49,760 nt of DNA from Achromobacter deleyi (GTDB taxonomy: Bacteria > Pseudomonadota > Gammaproteobacteria > Burkholderiales > Burkholderiaceae_B), in NCBI RefSeq assembly GCF_902859705.1, contig NZ_CADIJO010000037.1, positions 1 through 49,760 of the forward strand, in the 5' to 3' direction. The first letter of the stretch is position 1. Every line of letters starts with the position of its first letter. Below, piece by piece: positions 17,692-24,854 of the stretch. The translations under genes were made by a program, and so were the position numbers. Below the pieces are notes generated by a model that did no database searches, was not told the origin of the DNA, and saw nothing but the letters and a program-made list of their open reading frames with translations.

Positions 17692-18406
17692 ACCTTTCAG
17701 GGTTGAGACGCCGCATTTCCCCTTCGATCCAGTCCTGCACTTTCTGGTTCAGTTCTTCGGGGGAGATTCCCTTGGATTCTATCGCGGGACCGATGGATAG
17801 CGTAACCAGGCCCGGATATTTGACGAAGGCGTTGCGCCGCCAGCATTCGCCGGCATTGTGCGCGACCGGGATGACGACCGCGCCGGTGCGCGAGGCCAGC
17901 AGGGCGCCGCCCATCTTGAAACGCGCGGTCTTGCCCGGCGGCACGCGGGTGCCTTCGGGAAACAGCAGCGGCCAGCGGCCTTCGTCCAGCCGGGTCTGTC
18001 CCTGCTTGACCACCTGGTCGAAGGCGTCGCGGCCCTTGGAGCGGTCGATGGCGATCATGCGCAGCAGCGCCAGGCCCCAGCCGAAGAACGGCACCATGTG
18101 CAGTTCTTTCTTGTAGACGAAGCAGACTTCGCGCGGCATGTAGGCCGGGAAGAACAGGGTTTCCCAGGCCGACTGGTGCTTGGACAGCAGCACGGCGGGG
18201 CCGTCGGGCAGGTTTTCCCAGCCCTTGACCTGCCAGCGGATGCCGCAGAACACCTTGGCGCCCCAGATGGCCAGGCGCGGCCAGCCAACCGTGAGCTTGT
18301 AGCGCAGGTGCAGCGGCAGCGGCGCCCACAGGATGCAGGCGAAGGCGTAGGGGATGACCGTGATGGCCAGGAAGAGGAAATACAGGAACGAGCGCAGCCG
18401 GGCCAT
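17678..18406 (-). CDS. plsC: 1-acyl-sn-glycerol-3-phosphate acyltransferase
   Basis: 242 residues. It acylates lysophosphatidic acid to phosphatidic acid at the inner membrane. A hydrophobic N-terminus (about 5-28) anchors it. Motif I reads SKHQSAWET, in which the usual HX4D acid is Glu; motif III is FPEGTR, and VIPVAHNAGE follows. The ATG at 18406 overlaps the gmhB stop by one base (TGATG), so the two are translationally coupled; the longer open frame upstream covers gmhB. Confidence 0.92.
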   Translation of the reverse strand: MARLRSFLYFLFLAITVIPYAFACILWAPLPLHLRYKLTVGWPRLAIWGAKVFCGIRWQVKGWENLPDGPAVLLSKHQSAWETLFFPAYMPREVCFVYKKELHMVPFFGWGLALLRMIAIDRSKGRDAFDQVVKQGQTRLDEGRWPLLFPEGTRVPPGKTARFKMGGALLASRTGAVVIPVAHNAGECWRRNAFVKYPGLVTLSIGPAIESKGISPEELNQKVQDWIEGEMRRLNPERYGQH

Positions 18407-18945
18407 CAGTTGTCCTGGAGCAGGGCGTCGGCCACGGCCGACAGGTCGTCGCAGACCCGCGTATTGTCGGGCAGGCCGCCTTTGGCCAGCGTCTTCTTGC
18501 CGTTGCCGGTCAGCACCAGCCACGGCGAGCAGCCCGCCGCGCTGGAGGCCTGCAGGTCGCGCAGCGAATCGCCCACGGCCGGCACGCCGGCCAGGTCGAC
18601 GTCGTAGCGGTGGCCGATCTGCTCGAACATGCCGGGGCGCGGCTTGCGGCAGGTGCAGTTGTCGTCCGGGCCATGCGGGCACATGAAGACGGCATCGACG
18701 CTGCCGCCGGCCGCGGCCAGCTCGCGCCGCATCTTGGTGTGGATGGCGGTGAGCGTGTCCATGTCGAACAGGCCGCGGGCCAGGCCCGACTGGTTGGTGG
18801 CGACGACCACGGTCCAGTCCGCCTGGGTCAGGCGCGCGATGGCCTGCAGGCTGCCGGGCAGGGCGATCCATTCGTCGGGGTTCTTGACGAATGCGTCGCT
18901 GTCCTGGTTGATGACGCCGTCGCGGTCGAGGATGATGAGTTTCAC
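18406..18945 (-). CDS. gmhB: D-glycero-beta-D-manno-heptose 1,7-bisphosphate 7-phosphatase
   Basis: 179 residues, HAD superfamily. It removes the 7-phosphate in the synthesis of ADP-heptose for the LPS inner core. ILDRDGVINQD provides the nucleophile and acid/base aspartates, VATNQSGLARG the phosphate-binding region, and CPHGPDDNCTCRKP the structural zinc site that distinguishes GmhB from other HAD phosphatases. Its start overlaps the glyS stop by four bases. LPS and phospholipid synthesis are thus tied to the glycyl-tRNA synthetase operon. Confidence 0.95.
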   Translation of the reverse strand: MKLIILDRDGVINQDSDAFVKNPDEWIALPGSLQAIARLTQADWTVVVATNQSGLARGLFDMDTLTAIHTKMRRELAAAGGSVDAVFMCPHGPDDNCTCRKPRPGMFEQIGHRYDVDLAGVPAVGDSLRDLQASSAAGCSPWLVLTGNGKKTLAKGGLPDNTRVCDDLSAVADALLQDN

Positions 18946-21080
18946 TGTGCCAGCCTGGAAATGTCAGCGACCTGGTTCATCAGGGTGTGCAACTGGCCCA
19001 GCAGCGCCAGCCGGTTGGCGCGCACGGCGGGGTCGTCGGCCATGACCATGATGTCGGCGAAGAAGGCGTCGACGGGTTCGCGGGCCTGGGCCAGGGTGCG
19101 CAGGTTGGCGGCGAAGTCGCCGGCAGCGCGTTGCGCCTCGGCCTGCGGGCGCAGCGCGGCAATCGCGGCGGCCAGGGCTTTTTCGGCGGGTTCGACCAGG
19201 GCGGCATCGTTGACCGCGCCGATCTCGCCTTCGGCCTTCTTGAGCAGGTTGCCGATGCGCTTGTTGGCGGCGGCCAGGCTGGCGGCTTCGGGCAGCTGCG
19301 CGAAGGCGGCGGCGGCGCGCACGCGCTCGGCCACCTGGTGCAGCGGCGGCGTCAGGGCGATGACGGCCTCGACCGCGTTGCGGTCGTGGTCGTTGATGAG
19401 CTGGTTGCGGTAGCGCTCGTAAATGAAGGTGCGCACTTCAGCCAGCGTTTCGGCGGGGATCTTGCCGGCCGGGAAGGTGGCGGCCGTGGCGGCCAGCAGG
19501 CCGTCCAGCGACAGCGGGCCGTCCTGGTTGAGCTTGAGCCAGCCGCCCGCGGCCAGTTGCTCGAACGCGCTGATCAGGCCCAGCGCGGCGCGGCGCAGGC
19601 CGAAGGGATCGCGTTCGCCGGTGGGCGCCAGGCCGATGGCCCAGATGCCGACCAGGGTTTCGGCGCGCTCGGCGATGAACAGCGCGGCGGCGGTCAGGCC
19701 GTCTTGCGTGACGGGGGCGTCGTAGCGGTTGCGGTACTGGTTGCGCAGGGCCTGCACGACGCTGTCCGGCTCGCCGTCGCCGGCGGCGTAGTAGGCGCCC
19801 ATGATGCCTTGCAGCTCGGGGAATTCGCCCACCATGTTCGAACCCAGGTCGGCCTTGGCCAGCAGCGCGGCGCGGTCGGCGGCGGTGACGTCGCTGCCCA
19901 GCTTGCCGGCCACGTCGCGGGCGATGGCGCGCACGCGTTCGACGCGTTCAAGCTGGGTGCCCAGCTTGTTGTGGTAGACGATCGAGCCCAGCTGCTCGAC
20001 GCGCGCGGCCAGCGGCGTCTTGCGGTCGGTTTCGAAGAAGAACTGGGCGTCGGCCAGGCGCGGGCGCACCACGCGCTGGTTGCCTTCGACGATGTTCACC
20101 GGGTTGTCCGTGTGCATGTTGCTCACGATCAGGAAGCGGTGCGTCAGGCGGCCGGTGGCCGGGTCGAACAGCGGGAAGTATTTCTGGTTCAACCGCATGG
20201 TCAGGATCAGGCATTCCTGCGGCACTTGCAGGAACTGCTCTTCGAACTGGCCCACGTAGACGGTGGGGTGTTCGACCAGGGCGGTGACTTCGTCGAGCAG
20301 CGCGGCCACTTCGGGGTCGTCGCCCAGCGTGGCCGACAGGCGGCCGGCGTGGTCGAGCAGCTGGCGCTGGATTTCATCGCGGCGGCCTTCGAACGAGGCC
20401 ACCACATGGCCCTTTTCGGCCAGGGTAGCGGCGTAGGCGTCGGCATCGGCGAAGGACACGGCGCCGCTGCTCATGAAGCGGTGGCCCAGGGTGTCGCGGC
20501 CGGCGGTCAGGCCCAGCGCGGTGACGGGCACGACGTCGGCGCCGAACAGGGCGACCAGACCGTGCGCGGGGCGCACGAACTTCACGGTGGTGACGCCGTC
20601 GGCCAATTGGTAGCGCATGACCTTGGGGATCGGCAGGCCGTCGATGGCCGCGTCGATGCCTTCCTGCAGGCCGGCGGCCAGTTGGGCGCCGGGGGCGGTG
20701 CCGCGGGCAACCAGGTAGTCCTGCTTGCCGTCGGATTCGCGTTCCAGGGTGGCCAGGTCGATGTTGTCCAGGCCCTTGGCAGCCAGCTTCTTCTGCAGCG
20801 CCGGGGTCGCCTTGCCGTCTTCGGTCAGGCCGATCTTCACGGGCATCAGCTTTTCGGCGTAGGCCTGGTCAGGCGCCTGGGCCAGCACGGCCGACAGGTA
20901 CACGGCCAGGCGGCGCGGCGTGGAAAACGCCTGCACGGCGCAGCCCTCGGCCAACAGGCCGTGGCGCTGCAGCGTGGCGCGCACGCCTTCGGCAAAGGCC
21001 TGGCCCAGCTTCTGCAGGGCCTTGGGCGGGAGTTCTTCGGTCAGCAGTTCGACCAGCAGCGGGCGGATGTTCGTCGTCAT
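18942..21080 (-). CDS. glyS: Glycyl-tRNA synthetase beta subunit
   Basis: 712 residues, close to the E. coli length (689). The beta subunit of the bacterial alpha2beta2 enzyme supplies tRNA binding. The start RPLLVELLTEELPPKAL is diagnostic, and GLAPTGERDPFGLRRAALG and the C-terminal anticodon-binding helices are in place. It begins directly after the glyQ stop (TAA followed by ATG, no gap) and overlaps gmhB by four bases. A 1,112-codon open frame on the other strand is a shadow of high GC content. Confidence 0.97.
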   Translation of the reverse strand: MTTNIRPLLVELLTEELPPKALQKLGQAFAEGVRATLQRHGLLAEGCAVQAFSTPRRLAVYLSAVLAQAPDQAYAEKLMPVKIGLTEDGKATPALQKKLAAKGLDNIDLATLERESDGKQDYLVARGTAPGAQLAAGLQEGIDAAIDGLPIPKVMRYQLADGVTTVKFVRPAHGLVALFGADVVPVTALGLTAGRDTLGHRFMSSGAVSFADADAYAATLAEKGHVVASFEGRRDEIQRQLLDHAGRLSATLGDDPEVAALLDEVTALVEHPTVYVGQFEEQFLQVPQECLILTMRLNQKYFPLFDPATGRLTHRFLIVSNMHTDNPVNIVEGNQRVVRPRLADAQFFFETDRKTPLAARVEQLGSIVYHNKLGTQLERVERVRAIARDVAGKLGSDVTAADRAALLAKADLGSNMVGEFPELQGIMGAYYAAGDGEPDSVVQALRNQYRNRYDAPVTQDGLTAAALFIAERAETLVGIWAIGLAPTGERDPFGLRRAALGLISAFEQLAAGGWLKLNQDGPLSLDGLLAATAATFPAGKIPAETLAEVRTFIYERYRNQLINDHDRNAVEAVIALTPPLHQVAERVRAAAAFAQLPEAASLAAANKRIGNLLKKAEGEIGAVNDAALVEPAEKALAAAIAALRPQAEAQRAAGDFAANLRTLAQAREPVDAFFADIMVMADDPAVRANRLALLGQLHTLMNQVADISRLAQ

Positions 21081-21992
21081 TTATGCAGCCTCCCCGGCGG
21101 CCTTGTCGCGGCCCAGCATGGGAAAGCCCAGTCGTTCGCGGGAATCGTAGTAGGCCTGCGCGACGGCGCGCGACAGGTTGCGGATGCGGCCGATGTAGGC
21201 GGCGCGTTCGGTCACGCTGATCGCGCCGCGCGCGTCCAGCATGTTGAAGGTGTGCGCGGCCTTGAGCGCGGCCTCGTAGGCGGGCAGCGCCAGGGGCACG
21301 TCCATCAGGCGCTTGGCTTCGGCTTCGTAGTCGTTGAAATGCGAGAACAGCATTTCGGCCGACGAGTGCTCGAAGTTATAGGTGGATTGCTCGACCTCGT
21401 TCTGGTGGAAGACGTCGCGGTACAGCACGCGATTGCCGTTGGCGCCTTCGGTCCAGACCAGGTCGTACACGCTTTGCACGTCCTGCAGGTACATGGCCAG
21501 GCGTTCCAGGCCGTAGGTGATTTCACCGGTGGTCGGGGTGCAGTCCAGGCCGCCCACTTGCTGGAAGTAGGTGAACTGGGTGACTTCCATGCCGTTGAGC
21601 CAGACTTCCCAGCCCAGGCCCCAGGCGCCCAGGGTGGGGTTTTCCCAGTCGTCTTCGACGAAGCGGATGTCGTGCTGCGTGGGGTCGATGCCCAGCGCCT
21701 TGAGCGAACCGATGTACAGGTCCAGGATTTCCGGGGGCGCGGGTTTCAGCACCACCTGGTACTGGTAATAGTGTTGCAGGCGGTTGGGGTTTTCGCCGTA
21801 GCGGCCATCCTTGGGGCGGCGCGAGGGCTGCACGTAGGCGGCGCGCCAGGGTTCCGGCCCGATGGCCCGCAGGAACGTGGCCGTGTGCGAGGTGCCGGCG
21901 CCGACTTCCATGTCGTAGGGCTGCAGCAGGGCGCAACCCTGCTTGTCCCAGTATTCCTGGAGCGTAAGGATGATTTGCTGAAAGGTGAGCAT
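21081..21992 (-). CDS. glyQ: Glycyl-tRNA synthetase alpha subunit
   Basis: 303 residues. The catalytic class II subunit binds ATP and glycine. LTFQQIILTLQEYWDKQGCA at the start, EVGAGTSHTATFLRAIGPEP and RRPKDGRYGENPNRLQHYYQ (motif 2 region) are family hallmarks. It is the first gene of the leftward operon glyQ-glyS-gmhB-plsC-DUF45 and probably transaminase-gloA. In related genomes I expect lnt upstream; here there is a 320-bp gap and then a gene pointing away. Confidence 0.97.
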   Translation of the reverse strand: MLTFQQIILTLQEYWDKQGCALLQPYDMEVGAGTSHTATFLRAIGPEPWRAAYVQPSRRPKDGRYGENPNRLQHYYQYQVVLKPAPPEILDLYIGSLKALGIDPTQHDIRFVEDDWENPTLGAWGLGWEVWLNGMEVTQFTYFQQVGGLDCTPTTGEITYGLERLAMYLQDVQSVYDLVWTEGANGNRVLYRDVFHQNEVEQSTYNFEHSSAEMLFSHFNDYEAEAKRLMDVPLALPAYEAALKAAHTFNMLDARGAISVTERAAYIGRIRNLSRAVAQAYYDSRERLGFPMLGRDKAAGEAA

Positions 21993-22312
21993 AGGATTCT
22001 TGGAATTCGGTCGCCGGGCGACGTCTGCCGTGGGCGTGGGAAACCGGGCATTTTAACTGGCCCGGGGCAGGGCGGGGGCCGGCCCCCGGAAATGGGGCGA
22101 TATCCCTGCCGTTACATATTTCCTGGCGTGCCATGGCCGCCGATCGTCCCGCCGGGGACGGATGGCAGGGGCCGTCCGGCCGGCGTGCTCCTGGCGGACA
22201 CCGGCCGGCCCCGCGCCTGCGGCGGCCAACCATTGGTCGTATCATTCCAGGTTGACGCGCAGTCTTATATAAAACCAACGCATCACACCAACACCCCGGA
22301 AGGAGCATCCGC
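21993..22312. other. Intergenic gap between glyQ and the crotonase gene
   Basis: 320 bp without a credible gene. It must hold the two divergent promoters. TAAAAT on the minus strand near 22049-22054 and TATATAAAA at 22266-22274 on the plus strand are possible -10 regions, but neither has a convincing -35. GC-rich palindromic stretches around 22050-22100 and 22165-22220 are visible. No riboswitch or T-box was recognised. Confidence 0.4.
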
Positions 22313-23080
22313 ATGTCTGACCTGATCTCGGTGGAAGTCGCCGACGGCATCCAGATCATCACGATCAATCGCCCCGAAGCCAAGAACGCCATCAACCTGG
22401 AAACCGCGCAGGCCATGGCCGCCGCGCTGGACCAGCTGGACAGCCGCGACGACGTGCGCATCGGCATCCTGACGGGCGCGGGCGGCACGTTCTCGTCGGG
22501 CATGGACCTGAAGGCCTTTGCCAAGTCGGGCCAGCGCCCCTATGTGGAAGGCCGCGGTTTCGCCGGCCTGAACGAAGCGCCGCCCAAGAAGCCCCTGATC
22601 GCCGCGGTCGAAGGCTATGCCCTGGCCGGTGGCTGCGAAATGGCCCTGGCATCCGACCTGATCGTGGCCGCCAGCAACGCCAAGTTCGGCCTGCCCGAGG
22701 TCAAGCGCGGCCTGGTGGCCGGCGCCGGCGGCATGCTGCGCCTGCCGCGCCGCCTGCCGTACCACATCGCCATGGAAGTGATCCTGACGGGCGACATGCT
22801 GAGCGCCGAGCGCGCCTACAGCTTTGGCCTGGTCAACCGCCTGACCGAACCCGGCGGCGCCCTGGCCGGCGCGCTGGAACTGGCGCGCGCCATCGTCGAG
22901 AACGGCCCGCTGTCGGTGCAGACCGCCAAGAGCATCGTGGCGCAGTCGGGCGACTGGAATCAGGACGACATGTTCAACCGCCAGCGGCCGCTGATCGCGC
23001 ATATTTTCGCGTCGGCCGACGCCAAGGAAGGCGCCACCGCCTTTGCCGAGAAGCGCAAACCGGTCTGGCAAGGCAAATAA
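22313..23080 (+). CDS. Enoyl-CoA hydratase/isomerase (crotonase)
   Basis: 255 residues. The oxyanion-hole segments are GGTFSSGMDLKAF and EGYALAGGCEMALASDL. Both catalytic glutamates of true hydratases can be placed (Glu in GGCEMAL and Glu in FGLPEVKRGL), so hydration of trans-2-enoyl-CoA is likely rather than an isomerase-only role. GGAAGGAG-like sequence (CGGAAGGAG) precedes the ATG at 22313. It stands alone between a 320-bp upstream gap and its own terminator; the substrate chain is not defined by context. Confidence 0.88.
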   Translation: MSDLISVEVADGIQIITINRPEAKNAINLETAQAMAAALDQLDSRDDVRIGILTGAGGTFSSGMDLKAFAKSGQRPYVEGRGFAGLNEAPPKKPLIAAVEGYALAGGCEMALASDLIVAASNAKFGLPEVKRGLVAGAGGMLRLPRRLPYHIAMEVILTGDMLSAERAYSFGLVNRLTEPGGALAGALELARAIVENGPLSVQTAKSIVAQSGDWNQDDMFNRQRPLIAHIFASADAKEGATAFAEKRKPVWQGK

Positions 23081-23101
23081 AATAAGCTGCACCCCATCGC
23101 G

Positions 23102-23127
23102 CGCGGCCGGCTAGCCGGCCGCGTTTT
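23102..23127 (+). terminator. Rho-independent terminator after the crotonase gene
   Basis: A 9-bp stem CGCGGCCGG / CCGGCCGCG around loop CTAG is followed by TTTT. It lies 21 bases past the stop and 29 bases before the fumarase start. Confidence 0.7.
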
Positions 23128-23156
23128 CACGTTCTCTTCGTAACCCGCATATCGCC

Positions 23157-24680
23157 ATGTCCGTCCTCATCAAAGAAGAAGACTTCATCCAGTCTATCGC
23201 TGATGGCATCCAGTTCATCAGCTACTACCATCCCGTCGACTACATCCGCCACCTGGCCCGCGCCTACGAGCGCGAGGAAAGCCCGGCCGCGCGCGATGCG
23301 ATGGCGCAGATCCTGACCAACTCGCGCATGTGCGCCGAGGGCAAGCGTCCGCTGTGCCAGGACACCGGCATCGTCAATGTGTTCCTGAAGGTCGGCATGG
23401 AAGTGCGCTTCGACACCAAGCGCACGCTGCAAGAGCTGTGCGACGAAGGCGTGCGCCGCGGCTACCTGAACCCGGACAATCCGCTGCGCGCCTCCGTGCT
23501 GGACGATCCGCTGTTCGCCCGCAAGAACACCCGCGACAACACGCCCTGTATCCTGCACGTCGAACTTGTCCCGGGTGACAAGGTCGACGTGCAGCTGGCT
23601 TCGAAGGGCGGCGGTTCGGAAAACAAGTCCAAGTTCGCCATGCTCAACCCCAGCGACTCGCTGGTGGACTGGGTGCTCAAGACGGTCCCGACCATGGGCG
23701 CCGGCTGGTGCCCGCCGGGCATGCTGGGCATCGGCGTCGGCGGCACCGCCGAAAAGGCCATGCTGATGGCCAAGCAGTCGCTGATGGAAGACATCGACAT
23801 GTACGAGCTGCTGGCCCGCGGCCCGCAGAACAAGCTGGAAGAGCTGCGCATCGAGCTGTACGAGAAGGTCAACGCGCTGGGCATCGGCGCCCAGGGCCTG
23901 GGCGGCCTGACCACCGTGCTCGACGTCAAGATCAGCACCTTCCCGACGCACGCGGCCTCCAAGCCCGTCGCCATGATCCCGAACTGCGCGGCCACCCGCC
24001 ACGCCCACTTCGAGCTGGACGGCTCGGGCCCGGCCCGCCTGGACCCGCCGTCGCTGTCGGAATGGCCCGAAGTGCACTGGGCGCCCGACTACAACAAGTC
24101 CAAGCAGGTCGACCTGAACACGCTGACGCGCGAAGAAGTCGCCAGCTGGAAGCCGGGCCAGACCCTGCTGCTGTCGGGCAAGATGCTGACCGGCCGCGAT
24201 GCCGCGCACAAGCGCATCCAGGACATGCTGGCCAAGGGCGAGCCGCTGCCGGTGGATTTCACCAACCGCGTCATCTATTACGTGGGTCCGGTGGATCCGG
24301 TGGGCGACGAAGTGGTGGGTCCCGCTGGCCCGACCACCGCGACGCGCATGGACAAGTTCACCGACATGATGCTGGAGAAGACCGGCCTGATCTCCATGAT
24401 CGGCAAGTCCGAACGCGGCCCCGTCGCCATCGAGGCGATCAAGAAGCACGGTTCGGCCTACCTGATGGCCGTGGGCGGCGCGGCGTACCTGGTGTCCAAG
24501 GCCATTCGCGGCGCCAAGGTGCTGGGCTTTGCCGACCTGGGCATGGAAGCCATCTACGAATTCGACGTGAAGGACATGCCGGTGACCGTGGCGGTTGACT
24601 CCCAGGGCACCTCGGTCCACACGACCGGCCCGAAGGAATGGCAGGCCAAGATCGGCAAGATCCCGGTCGCGGTGGCGTAA
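23157..24680 (+). CDS. fumA: Fumarate hydratase class I (iron-sulfur)
   Basis: 507 residues, single-chain class I fumarase (alpha and beta domains fused). It interconverts fumarate and L-malate in the TCA cycle using an oxygen-sensitive 4Fe-4S cluster. Cluster cysteines are seen in RPLCQDTGIVNVF and MIPNCAATRHAHF, with the third probably in GAGWCPPGMLG. The beta domain starts near residue 330 (LLLSGKMLTGRDAAHKR). The start is the ATG at 23157. Tartrate dehydratase is a related alternative, but fused class I enzymes of this length are usually fumarases. Confidence 0.93.
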   Translation: MSVLIKEEDFIQSIADGIQFISYYHPVDYIRHLARAYEREESPAARDAMAQILTNSRMCAEGKRPLCQDTGIVNVFLKVGMEVRFDTKRTLQELCDEGVRRGYLNPDNPLRASVLDDPLFARKNTRDNTPCILHVELVPGDKVDVQLASKGGGSENKSKFAMLNPSDSLVDWVLKTVPTMGAGWCPPGMLGIGVGGTAEKAMLMAKQSLMEDIDMYELLARGPQNKLEELRIELYEKVNALGIGAQGLGGLTTVLDVKISTFPTHAASKPVAMIPNCAATRHAHFELDGSGPARLDPPSLSEWPEVHWAPDYNKSKQVDLNTLTREEVASWKPGQTLLLSGKMLTGRDAAHKRIQDMLAKGEPLPVDFTNRVIYYVGPVDPVGDEVVGPAGPTTATRMDKFTDMMLEKTGLISMIGKSERGPVAIEAIKKHGSAYLMAVGGAAYLVSKAIRGAKVLGFADLGMEAIYEFDVKDMPVTVAVDSQGTSVHTTGPKEWQAKIGKIPVAVA

Positions 24681-24698
24681 GCCTCGTCTGCATCGAAG

Positions 24699-24728
24699 TC
24701 GGCCGCTCTTGTAGCGGCCGATTTTTTT
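24699..24728 (+). terminator. Rho-independent terminator after fumarase
   Basis: A 9-bp stem TCGGCCGCT / AGCGGCCGA with loop CTTGT is followed by seven T residues. It separates fumarase from the tRNA-like gene. Confidence 0.88.
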
Positions 24729-24745
24729 CGCGGCAGGGCTGTGTT

Positions 24746-24751
24746 TATACT
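24746..24751 (+). promoter_or_regulatory. -10 box in front of the tRNA-like gene
   Basis: TATACT lies nine bases before the first base of the cloverleaf, placing the transcript start two or three bases ahead of the tRNA 5' end. The -35 position falls in the terminator T run (TTTTTT) and is poor. This suggests the tRNA-like RNA has its own promoter. Confidence 0.5.
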
Positions 24752-24760
24752 GGCCCCAAT

Positions 24761-24832
24761 TCCGGGATAGTTCAGCGGTAGAACATCCGGCTCCACTCTG
24801 GATAGGCGCTGGTTCGACTCCAGCTCCCGGAT
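24761..24832 (+). tRNA. tRNA-like gene: Gly-type body with Trp anticodon (CCA)
   Basis: A full cloverleaf folds by eye: acceptor TCCGGGA/TCCCGGA (7 perfect pairs), D stem GTTC/GAAC with a 7-nt loop containing GG, anticodon stem TCCGG/CTGGA (one G-U), loop CTCCACT, variable TAGGC, T stem GCTGG/CCAGC with loop TTCGACT. The anticodon at 24793-24795 is CCA, the Trp anticodon. The short D arm and U73 instead resemble bacterial tRNA-Gly. Position 37 is C, where functional tRNAs nearly always have a purine. After U73 the genome reads CCC, so the CCA tail is not fully encoded. It fits neither tRNA-Trp (which has G73) nor tRNA-Gly (which needs C36). It may be a regulatory or specialised RNA rather than a decoding tRNA. 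Confidence 0.8.
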
Positions 24833-24854
24833 CCCTCTTTCACTCAGGTGCTCG

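Noticed and set aside
22252..22273. TTGACG and TATAAA before the crotonase gene considered as a promoter
   Set aside because: The spacing is only about 10 bp, too short for sigma-70.
18987..22325. A 1,112-codon open frame on the plus strand opposite glyS and glyQ
   Set aside because: It mirrors two essential, well-conserved genes, is low in complexity (Gly/Gln/His/Val rich) and results from high GC at third positions.
24761..24832. tRNA-like gene as the attachment site of an integrated island
   Set aside because: No integrase gene and no repeated tRNA 3' end was found downstream in the window.
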